A program made the position numbers and the translations under genes. Under the pieces are notes generated by a model that was not told the origin of the DNA, made no database searches, and was given only the letters and a program-made list of their open reading frames with translations. A stretch of 64,000 nt of DNA from Coriobacteriia bacterium (lineage in GTDB: Bacteria > Actinomycetota > Coriobacteriia > Anaerosomatales > Anaerosomataceae), in assembly GCA_030651765.1 (NCBI GenBank), contig JAUSBY010000005.1, positions 186,001-250,000 on the forward strand. The letters run 5' to 3'. Positions 17,444 to 24,258 of the stretch are shown in pieces (position 1 is the stretch's first letter; each line of letters starts with the position of its first letter).

Positions 17444-18187
17444 TTACGCCGAGCTTCCGAGGTACGCGGTCACGACCTCGTGGTTGGTGCGCACCTCGGC
17501 GGGTGTGCCCTCGGCGATCGTCTTCCCGTAGTTGAGTACGTGCAGCCGCGCGCACAGGTTCATCATGAGGCGCATGTCGTGCTCCACAACGAGGAGTCCG
17601 ACGTGCTTGCGCACGGGGATGTCACGCAGAAGCTCGAGCAAGGCATCGCTCTCGTTCTCATTGAGGCCGGCCGCCGGCTCGTCGAGAAGCAAGAACTTCG
17701 GCTTCATCGCCAGCGCGCGCGCGATCTCGAGTTTGCGCTGATGGCCGAAGGGTAGCTCGCTTGCAAGGCTCGACGCCCACGCGGCGATGCCCATCTCCTC
17801 GAGCAGATCGCTCGCGATGGATACGGCCGCTTTGCGAGAAGAGCCCTGGCTCACCGCGGCGACCTCGACGTTCTCGAGGACCGAGAGCTCCTTGAACAGC
17901 CGGATGGTCTGGAACGTGCGGGCGAGCCCCGCACGTGCCACCCGGTGTGGGGGCTTCTTGGTGGTCTCCACCCCGTCGACGATCACCGAGCCGCTCGTGG
18001 CGCGCAGCAGACCGGTCACCACGTTGATGAGGGTCGTCTTGCCGGAGCCGTTGGGGCCGATGAGGCCGAGTATCTCGCCGGTGGAGAGCGTGAAGCTCAC
18101 ATCGTCGACGGCCTTCAGCCCGGCGAACGACTTGCAGAGCTTGCGGATCTCAAGAACGCTCGTGCGGTTCTCGTCGCGCGGTTCCAT
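17444..18187 (-). CDS. LivG-type ABC transporter ATP-binding protein
   Basis: A 247-residue ATPase partner of the LivF-type protein. It has LCKSFAGLKAVDDVSF, Walker A GPNGSGKTT, the LARTFQTIRLFKELSVLENV stretch characteristic of LivG/BraF proteins, signature ELPFGHQRKLEIARALA, Walker B FLLLDEPAAGLNENES and LLVVEHDMRLMM with the switch histidine. It is separated from the binding-protein gene by about 118 bases that contain a strong hairpin. It is the first of five closely packed genes ending in the acetamidase. Confidence 0.95.
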   Translation of the reverse strand: MEPRDENRTSVLEIRKLCKSFAGLKAVDDVSFTLSTGEILGLIGPNGSGKTTLINVVTGLLRATSGSVIVDGVETTKKPPHRVARAGLARTFQTIRLFKELSVLENVEVAAVSQGSSRKAAVSIASDLLEEMGIAAWASSLASELPFGHQRKLEIARALAMKPKFLLLDEPAAGLNENESDALLELLRDIPVRKHVGLLVVEHDMRLMMNLCARLHVLNYGKTIAEGTPAEVRTNHEVVTAYLGSSA

Positions 18188-18236
18188 GCAGGTCTCCCGT
18201 GCCAGTCTGTCACGCGGTCAGTGCCTTGGGCAGCGC

Positions 18237-18268
18237 CGGGGGAGAGCCCAGGACCGGGCCCTCCCCCG
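18237..18268 (-). terminator. intercistronic hairpin between binding-protein and LivG genes
   Basis: CGGGGGAG-GCCC on one side and GGGC-CTCCCCCG on the other can form a 12-13 bp GC-rich stem. It lies 38 bases past the stop codon of the binding-protein gene and about 50 bases before the LivG-type gene. Such hairpins often attenuate transcription or stabilise the upstream message so that binding protein is made in excess. Confidence 0.6.
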
Positions 18269-18305
18269 CTCATCACAGGTGAAGCGACGTGCGTAGAACC
18301 TGACC

Positions 18306-19517
18306 TTACGGGGCCGGGATGCTGTCGGGGATGACCCAGCCGAGGAAGTTCGGCTCGCCCTTGATAAGCTCCACCATCGCGGCGGCCTTGTTGGGCTCGT
18401 GGCCGGAAGCGGCGTCAGACCACTCCAGCGTACCGGTGAAGAGATCGAACGTGTTCTCCTCCATGGCCTTTGCGACCTCGGCGCCATCGGTGGTGCCGGC
18501 GATCTCCATGGCCTCGGCCAGAAGCATCACGACGTCGTAGCCCGGCATGATCCAGACCGCGTCGGGTGCGTCGCCGAACTTGGCCTCGTAGCGCTCCGCC
18601 CAGCCCGAGTAATCGGGGTTGGCTTCGTCAGACAGGAAGCCGTGGGTGTCGAAGTAGACGTCAGAGCCGTACTGCTCGCCGAGAGCCTCAAACAGGCCCG
18701 GATCGTCGTAGGCGTCGCCACCGACGACCGGCTGGGTGACACCAGACTCGCGCAGGGTGCGGATCATGAGCGCAAGGTCGGGCATGTACGACGAGATGTA
18801 GATGAAGTCAGGCTGCTCGGGGAGCGCCTTGATGCGGGCGAGCTGCGCGGAAACGTCAGCCTGGCCCTGCGTGTAGGTGTCCTCGAAGAACACCTCGCCG
18901 CCGAGGCTCTCGAAGTGAATGATGAAGTAGCGCGAGAGGCTCTTGGTGTAGTCGATGAAGTCATCGGTGATGACGTAGACGGTACGCCACCCCTTCTCGT
19001 TGTACGCGTACTCGGCAGTCACGGCGCCCATCGTGGTGTTCCACATGGACATGGTGAACTGCTTGTCGCCGAGAGCGGCCGACCCATACAGGGGCGAGGA
19101 CGCACACGGCGAGATACCGACGATACCGGCGTTCTGGGCCTCGCGGGAGGCCGGGCCGCCGAAGTCGAAGTCGGACGGGGCGATGATTGCCGCCGCGCCC
19201 TGCTCCACGAGCTGCTTGGCGACGTTACCCACGGTCACCGGGTCGCTCTTGCCGTCCATGGCAACAAGCTTGACCTGCTTGCCGAGGATGCCGCCCGCGG
19301 CGTTGAGGTCGTCGACCGCGAGCTGTGCGCCACGAAGGGCCGGCTCGTCGAGCGGAGCCTGGATGCCGGTCTGGCACAGGGCCGCACCGATGATGATCTC
19401 GTCGCCTTCAACGGCGCCGTCGTCGGTGCCACCGTTGGTGCCCTCGTCACTGGCGCACCCGGGCACTACCAGGGCCAGCATCAACACAAGAACGAGCGAA
19501 CTTGCCAATCGCTTCAT
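18306..19517 (-). CDS. ABC transporter substrate-binding lipoprotein (branched-chain amino acid/amide type)
   Basis: A 403-residue periplasmic-binding-fold type I protein. The N-terminal MKRLASSLVLVLMLALVVPGC is a lipoprotein signal with Cys21 as the lipidated residue. It is followed by a low-complexity Gly/Asp/Thr linker. The mature domain has IIIGAALCQTGIQAPLDEPA, GAQLAVDDLNAAGGILGKQV, AAAIIAPSDFDFGGPAS and GIVGISPCASSP, all typical of LivJ/UrtA/FmdD-class receptors. ATG at 19517 follows CGGAGGGTGATGGT. First gene of the transporter-acetamidase operon; amide rather than leucine binding is inferred from that context. Confidence 0.93.
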   Translation of the reverse strand: MKRLASSLVLVLMLALVVPGCASDEGTNGGTDDGAVEGDEIIIGAALCQTGIQAPLDEPALRGAQLAVDDLNAAGGILGKQVKLVAMDGKSDPVTVGNVAKQLVEQGAAAIIAPSDFDFGGPASREAQNAGIVGISPCASSPLYGSAALGDKQFTMSMWNTTMGAVTAEYAYNEKGWRTVYVITDDFIDYTKSLSRYFIIHFESLGGEVFFEDTYTQGQADVSAQLARIKALPEQPDFIYISSYMPDLALMIRTLRESGVTQPVVGGDAYDDPGLFEALGEQYGSDVYFDTHGFLSDEANPDYSGWAERYEAKFGDAPDAVWIMPGYDVVMLLAEAMEIAGTTDGAEVAKAMEENTFDLFTGTLEWSDAASGHEPNKAAAMVELIKGEPNFLGWVIPDSIPAP

Positions 19518-19713
19518 ACCATCACCCTCCGTTGTGGTTGCGGGCGCTCGTCCTGCGGCTTACCTCCAGCCGGACCGCCGAACACGCCCTTCTGTGCGTC
19601 TGGTGCAATGATGCGCCGTTCTCGGTGCCACTTCGTCTCGCAAAGGATAGCGAATCAGAGGCCGCTGTGCCAGGAAGGGTGATGCAGGAGAGTCAAGGGG
19701 GCGCGAGACGCGA

Positions 19714-20532
19714 TCACCTATCCTGCGCCCATCCACGCTGGCGCAAGACGGAGCCGACGGTCTCCCGTTCCACCATCCAGGCCTGATCCGGCTCCAGAAG
19801 GAACCGCTCAACGTCTGCAAGTACACCATCCCACGGGGCAGCGTACAACCGCTCACTCAGCGCACGCCGCCACAATCCACCCTGAAGATCACTTCGGCCA
19901 CCTTGTTCCAATGCGGCGGACAGCAAGCGCTCGTTGGGCTCAGGCCACTGAGGATCGCTGAGATACCACACGAGGTCGTAGACGTCTCGACCTTTCACCC
20001 ACTCGCGCATCAGCAGCGCCGCGATCTTGCCTGCAAGAAGCGAAGCACGGTCATGGTGCGCGATCCGGAGCGTCACGTACCGCCTCACGAGGCTCGACTC
20101 GAGGCCGGCCCCGGCAGGTGGATTGGTGTCCACCTCGATCTTGACGCTGAACACGGCATTGATGTGGGGGCTCAGTCCAAGCTCGTGCGGCAACCCCGGG
20201 AACCGAACGAACGCCTTGTTCACGGTCGTCCGCGTGGCCGTCTTGGTCTCGCACTGATACTCCTCCTTGAGAAAACGTGCGCGGACCGCTTCCAGGAGAC
20301 CCTCGAAGTCATAGCCTGCCTCGGCGTTCTCGAGCGAGAAATCCAGGTCCTCTGAGAATCGCGGAATCTGATAGAGGAACCGCAGCGCCGTCCCGCCCAT
20401 GAAGGCCACTGATGTCCACGCGTCCTGAGCCTGCATGACCTCGAGAACGCGCGCCTGCAGATACTCGCGCATGATGTTCGTCCGCATTGGAGCTGGCGCG
20501 GCTTGCACGATATCTTTCAGGTAGTCTTTCAT
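19714..20532 (-). CDS. AbiEii-type nucleotidyltransferase toxin
   Basis: A 272-residue protein of the AbiEii/AbiGii toxin family, the toxin half of type IV toxin-antitoxin and abortive-infection systems. The nucleotidyltransferase-like core is visible: FMGGTALRFLYQIPRFSEDLDFS at about residues 44-66, with the D-x-D pair at 62 and 64, and a downstream VKGRDVYDLVWYL motif holding the lysine-aspartate pair of the family. Known relatives transfer nucleotides to tRNA or other targets. It overlaps the antitoxin gene by four bases, so the pair is coupled. No truncation or frameshift is visible. Confidence 0.9.
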   Translation of the reverse strand: MKDYLKDIVQAAPAPMRTNIMREYLQARVLEVMQAQDAWTSVAFMGGTALRFLYQIPRFSEDLDFSLENAEAGYDFEGLLEAVRARFLKEEYQCETKTATRTTVNKAFVRFPGLPHELGLSPHINAVFSVKIEVDTNPPAGAGLESSLVRRYVTLRIAHHDRASLLAGKIAALLMREWVKGRDVYDLVWYLSDPQWPEPNERLLSAALEQGGRSDLQGGLWRRALSERLYAAPWDGVLADVERFLLEPDQAWMVERETVGSVLRQRGWAQDR

Positions 20533-21170
20533 TCCCCTTCGAACTCCCCCCCCTCAAGTGACGCAAGGCGCACCACCCTGGCAGCGAACCGAGCGACCTT
20601 GGGGCTCTCGAAGCGCTGCGCAAAGGTGTGCAGGCGCTCCAGATCCAGCACCCCCAGGTGTTGCAGTCGTAGCGAATCAACGAACGCCCGCTGGTCGGAG
20701 TAGGCCCGCAGGTACGCCATGTCAAGAAGCGCCTTCTCGGGTAGTGCCACGAACGCGGTCCGACCGGGCGCGATCTCCCGGGCTTCGTAGCCCCAGAAGA
20801 GCGCTCCCTTGACATGCTGATACAGGAACTGTCCAAACCGGGTCCGAACAACACCTTGCTTACCTGTGGTGACCGCTGTGGTCACAACAACAGCCTCGGG
20901 GATAAGGCCCATCTCGCCCAGGACAGTCTCGAGACTCACATACGAGCCCGGCGCCAGCCGATTGGAAATCTCGTACGGATGCGGCTCGATACGCCGATGT
21001 TCGTCGCCGAGGACGTACAGGCCTCTCCGGAGCTGAACCACAAGTCCTTGCGCCACCCAGCGTGACAGTTGCTTGCGGATGTTCGCGGAATCGATACCGG
21101 GTCCGAGGAGCATGCCGGTCGTGAACATCGGCTCCTGGGCAACAATCTCTGCAAGTTCCTGCCGTTTCAT
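20529..21170 (-). CDS. AbiEi-type antitoxin / transcriptional regulator
   Basis: A 213-residue protein upstream of, and overlapping, the AbiEii-type toxin gene. The N-terminal about 60 residues form a winged-helix unit (LLGPGIDSANIRKQLSRWV, LVVQLRRGLYVL), followed by an AbiEi C-terminal domain with PGSYVSLETVLGEMGLIPE and PEKALLDMAYLR. In the known systems the protein both neutralises the toxin and represses its own promoter. ATG at 21170 has no strong Shine-Dalgarno site; instead the repeat element at 21176-21201 lies immediately upstream. Confidence 0.88.
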   Translation of the reverse strand: MKRQELAEIVAQEPMFTTGMLLGPGIDSANIRKQLSRWVAQGLVVQLRRGLYVLGDEHRRIEPHPYEISNRLAPGSYVSLETVLGEMGLIPEAVVVTTAVTTGKQGVVRTRFGQFLYQHVKGALFWGYEAREIAPGRTAFVALPEKALLDMAYLRAYSDQRAFVDSLRLQHLGVLDLERLHTFAQRFESPKVARFAARVVRLASLEGGEFEGE

Positions 21171-21175
21171 GGCGC

Positions 21176-21201
21176 TAACTTACCATTCTTGGTAACTTAC
21201 C
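21176..21201 (-). promoter_or_regulatory. repeat element, candidate AbiEi operator
   Basis: The 9-mer GGTAAGTTA (minus strand) occurs twice, at 21193-21201 and 21176-21184, offset by 17 bases. Between and overlapping them, TTACC-N6-GGTAA (21180-21195) is an inverted repeat. It begins six bases before the antitoxin start codon, the position expected for an autorepressor site that would cover the promoter or ribosome entry. Confidence 0.6.
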
Positions 21202-21280
21202 GCCACCAAGTGCGGTGCGAACCGCTCCGTCTACTCCAGTAGTAAATGCAATCAGTCCCGGCCACCGTCCAGCGGGCCCC

Positions 21281-22213
21281 TCAGCTCTCCGCGTACTCCA
21301 CATACCACCGGTACGTGCTCTCGATCCCCTCACGCAGCGCTATCGACGACCGCCAGCCGAGCGCGGTCAGCCGCGAGACGTCCAGCAGCTTGCGCGGCGT
21401 GCCGTCGGGCTTGGAGGTGTCGTAGACGATCTCGCCGGTGTAGCCCACAACCTCGGCGATGAGCGTGGCAAGCTCGCCGATGCTCACGTCGGTACCCGTC
21501 CCCACGTTCACGATCTCGTCGCTCTCGTAGCGCTCCATCAGGAAGACGGCAGCGTCGGCCAGGTCGTCAACGTGCAGGAACTCGCGGCGCGGCGTGCCTG
21601 TCCCCCACACCGTCACGGTGGTCTCGCCTGCCGCGTGCGCCTCATGGATCTTGCGGATGAGCGCGGGCAGCACGTGCGAACTCGTCAGATCGAAGTTGTC
21701 GCCCGGGCCATACAGATTGGTGGGCATGAGGCTGATCGCGTCAAAGCCGTACTGCCGTCGGTAGCTCTGCGCCATCACGATCCCGGCGATCTTGGCCACC
21801 GCGTACGGCTCGTTGGTGGGCTCGAGCGGCCCGGTGAGCAGGTACTCCTCCTTGAGCGGCTGCGGCGCGAGCTTGGGGTAGATGCAGCTGCTGCCGAGGA
21901 ACAGGAGCTTGCGCACGCCTGTGCGATGGGCCGAATCGATGACGTTGGTCTGCACCTGGAGGTTCTCGCGGATGAAGTCGGCCGGGTACGTGCTGTTGGC
22001 CATGATGCCGCCCACCTTGGCGGCGGCAAGGAACACGTACTCCGGACGCTCACTCTCGAGAAACGCGCGCACTGCGGCCTGGTCCGTGAGGTCGAGCTCG
22101 GCACGTGTGCGCGTGACGATCCCGCCAAGCCCGTCGCGCTCGAGCCTGCGCACGATAGCCGAGCCCACGAGCCCGCGGTGCCCGGCAACGTAGATGCGGC
22201 TCGTTCTATCCAT
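21281..22213 (-). CDS. fcl: GDP-L-fucose synthase
   Basis: A 310-residue short-chain dehydrogenase/reductase that epimerises and reduces GDP-4-keto-6-deoxymannose to GDP-L-fucose with NADPH. It begins [20 protein letters not shown] and has the family segments [32 protein letters not shown], the catalytic YAVAKIAG, and [13 protein letters not shown]. The frame is open beyond 22213, but ATG 22213 gives the canonical N-terminus and overlaps the gmd stop by eight bases, so translation is coupled to gmd. Confidence 0.95.
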   Translation of the reverse strand: MDRTSRIYVAGHRGLVGSAIVRRLERDGLGGIVTRTRAELDLTDQAAVRAFLESERPEYVFLAAAKVGGIMANSTYPADFIRENLQVQTNVIDSAHRTGVRKLLFLGSSCIYPKLAPQPLKEEYLLTGPLEPTNEPYAVAKIAGIVMAQSYRRQYGFDAISLMPTNLYGPGDNFDLTSSHVLPALIRKIHEAHAAGETTVTVWGTGTPRREFLHVDDLADAAVFLMERYESDEIVNVGTGTDVSIGELATLIAEVVGYTGEIVYDTSKPDGTPRKLLDVSRLTALGWRSSIALREGIESTYRWYVEYAES

Positions 22214-23252
22214 GCCTGACGCTCCTAAGGCCGACCGTGTGCCCGGCGTCGGTGAGTGTCTTCTCCTGCGCGGCAAGCTCGAGGTCGTGCGCCACCATCC
22301 GCCGCACCAGCTCGGCGAAGTCCACCTTGGGCGTCCAGCCGAGCTTCTCGCGCACCTTCGTGGCATCGCCGAGCAGGTGGTCCACCTCCGTGGGGCGGAA
22401 GTAGCGCGGGTCGATCTCCACGTGCTCCTGCCAGTCCAGGCCGACCTCGGCAAAGGCGGCCTCAACGAACTCGCGCACCGAGTACGCCGAGCCGGTGGCC
22501 ACCACATAGTCGTCCGGCGCATCGGCCTGCAGCATGAGCCACATAGCCTCCACGTAGTCCGGCGCGTAGCCCCAGTCGCGCTTGGCGTCCAGGTTGCCGA
22601 GGTAGAGCTTGTCCTGCAGGCCGTGCTTGATGCGGCCGACCGCGCGCGTGACCTTGCGTGTGACGAACGTCTCGCCGCGGCGCTCCGACTCGTGGTTGAA
22701 CAGGATGCCGTTGGCGATGAACATTCCGTACGCCTCGCGGTAGTTCACGCAGTACCAGTAGCCGGCCAGCTTGGCCACGGAATACGGACTCCTCGGGTAG
22801 AACGGCGTGGTTTCGCTTTGCGGCGGCGCCTGCGCGCCGAACATCTCCGACGAGCCCGCCTGATAGACGCGCACCGGGCTACCGGTGGTGTCGCAGTAGT
22901 CGCGCACCGCATCGAGCAGACGCAGCGTGCCGGTTGCCACCACGTCGGCGGTGTACTCGGGCTGATCGAACGAGACCATCACGTGCGACTGCGCGCCGAG
23001 ATTGTAGACCTCCTGCGGTTGCACCTTCTCCAGCACGCGGCGCAAGCCGGTGCCGTCGGTGAGGTCGCCGTAGTGCAAGAACAGGCGCGCGCCGCTCTCG
23101 TGCGGATCGCGGTAGATGTGGTCGATCCGGTCGGTGTTGAAGGTGGATGCCCGACGGATGATGCCGTGGACCTCATACCCCTTCTCGAGCAGCAGCTCGG
23201 CTAAGTACGAGCCGTCCTGGCCCGTGATGCCGGTGATCAGTGCCTTCTTCAT
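22206..23252 (-). CDS. gmd: GDP-mannose 4,6-dehydratase
   Basis: A 348-residue dehydratase that converts GDP-mannose to GDP-4-keto-6-deoxymannose, the step before fcl. Motifs are [19 protein letters not shown] (NADP site), [11 protein letters not shown], the active-site [10 protein letters not shown] and [20 protein letters not shown], and [17 protein letters not shown] 23252 (MKKALITG) follows GGAGGAG by about six bases; a start seven codons earlier is less likely. No mannose-1-phosphate guanylyltransferase gene is seen in this window, so GDP-mannose must come from elsewhere. Confidence 0.96.
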   Translation of the reverse strand: MKKALITGITGQDGSYLAELLLEKGYEVHGIIRRASTFNTDRIDHIYRDPHESGARLFLHYGDLTDGTGLRRVLEKVQPQEVYNLGAQSHVMVSFDQPEYTADVVATGTLRLLDAVRDYCDTTGSPVRVYQAGSSEMFGAQAPPQSETTPFYPRSPYSVAKLAGYWYCVNYREAYGMFIANGILFNHESERRGETFVTRKVTRAVGRIKHGLQDKLYLGNLDAKRDWGYAPDYVEAMWLMLQADAPDDYVVATGSAYSVREFVEAAFAEVGLDWQEHVEIDPRYFRPTEVDHLLGDATKVREKLGWTPKVDFAELVRRMVAHDLELAAQEKTLTDAGHTVGLRSVRHG

Positions 23253-23294
23253 GAGGACTCCTCCGGAGCGCATATCGTCACCGCAAGCATGGTA

Positions 23295-24098
23295 TCAGGT
23301 GTCCGAGCGAGGGAGCGGAGCCAGCTTGCGCCCGTACCGGAGCACGTCCCACATGAAGAGCGTATTGCCCACCAGGTAGCGCTTCCACATCCGCCCCGGC
23401 TCTGAGAGCAGACGGTGCACCCACTCGACGCCGGCCCGCCGCATCCACTCTGGCGCCCGGGACTTGCGTCCGGTGCCGAAGTCGAACGCGGCACCTACGC
23501 AGACGATCGGCATGCCGAGCTCGTCTGCGTGCTCGTACGCCCAGATCTCCTGCTTCGGTGCGGAGACCCCCATGAACAGGATGCGCGCGCCGGAGGTCTT
23601 CACGGCCTCCACGAGAGCGCGGTTGTCCTCAGCCGACCACTCGCCGAAGGGCGGCGTGGCAGTACCGGCCACGATGAGGCCCTCGTGGCGCGAGCGCAGC
23701 GCGTCGGCGAGGGAGTCCGCCACTCCTTCTGCGCCGCCGAGAAGGAAGATCGGGATGTCATCATTGGCAGCCCTCGCACAGACCGCTTCCATCAGGTCTG
23801 GGCCCGGACAGCGGCCGATATCGCCGTAGCCGAGGAGTCGGGCGGCGTAGGTGACCGACGCGCCATCGGGCAGGTTCACGCAGCGATCGGTGTCGGCGAG
23901 TAGCGCGGCGTACGGAGGGCTCTCTCGACGGAGCTTGGCCGAGTGGGCGTTGACGAGGACGTAGACGACGGGCGTCGCGTCTCGAGCGCGAGCAGCCACC
24001 TCCGTGGCCGCGTCGTGCGCTCCCGCGCCCCGCATACCTACCCCCGCTACCGTGCTCAACCCCACGTCGTCCTCAGCTCCGCTCCCTCGCTGCTGCAT
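23295..24098 (-). CDS. WecG/TagA/CpsF family glycosyltransferase
   Basis: A 267-residue GT26 enzyme. These transfer ManNAc (TagA, wall teichoic acid) or ManNAcA (WecG, common antigen) to lipid-linked GlcNAc. Family motifs seen are NAHS, INLPDG-type VNLPDGASVTYAARLLG, PGPDLMEAVC, FLLGGAEGVA, the strongly conserved ILFMGVSAPKQEIWAYEH and GVGAAFDF-like VCVGAAFDFGTG, then RAPEWMRRAGVEWVHRLLSEP. I prefer ATG 24098 with GGGGA eight bases upstream; a GTG at 24122 is possible. With wecB in the window a UDP-ManNAc donor is available, favouring TagA-like activity. The protein may also need a C-terminal membrane-contact tail, which is present (RMWKRYLVGN). Confidence 0.9.
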   Translation of the reverse strand: MQQRGSGAEDDVGLSTVAGVGMRGAGAHDAATEVAARARDATPVVYVLVNAHSAKLRRESPPYAALLADTDRCVNLPDGASVTYAARLLGYGDIGRCPGPDLMEAVCARAANDDIPIFLLGGAEGVADSLADALRSRHEGLIVAGTATPPFGEWSAEDNRALVEAVKTSGARILFMGVSAPKQEIWAYEHADELGMPIVCVGAAFDFGTGRKSRAPEWMRRAGVEWVHRLLSEPGRMWKRYLVGNTLFMWDVLRYGRKLAPLPRSDT

Positions 24099-24258
24099 CG
24101 TCACGTCCCCAGGGTAGCGCACCGGCTGGCCAACTGCGGTGGCGTGAGGCCATCAAGTGACATAGCATTCGTGCCGACCTAACTTTAGTAATGGTCGCTC
24201 GCCGATACACTGCGCCCACAGCCCTTCAGACACGCGCGGCAACACGAAGGAGTCACCC

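Noticed and set aside
19644-19672. TGGCAC with a downstream TATCCT upstream of the binding-protein gene, considered as a sigma-54 or sigma-70 promoter
   Set aside because: The -12 GC of sigma-54 sites is absent, and as a sigma-70 site the -35 match is poor although the spacer is 17 bases. Left unassigned.
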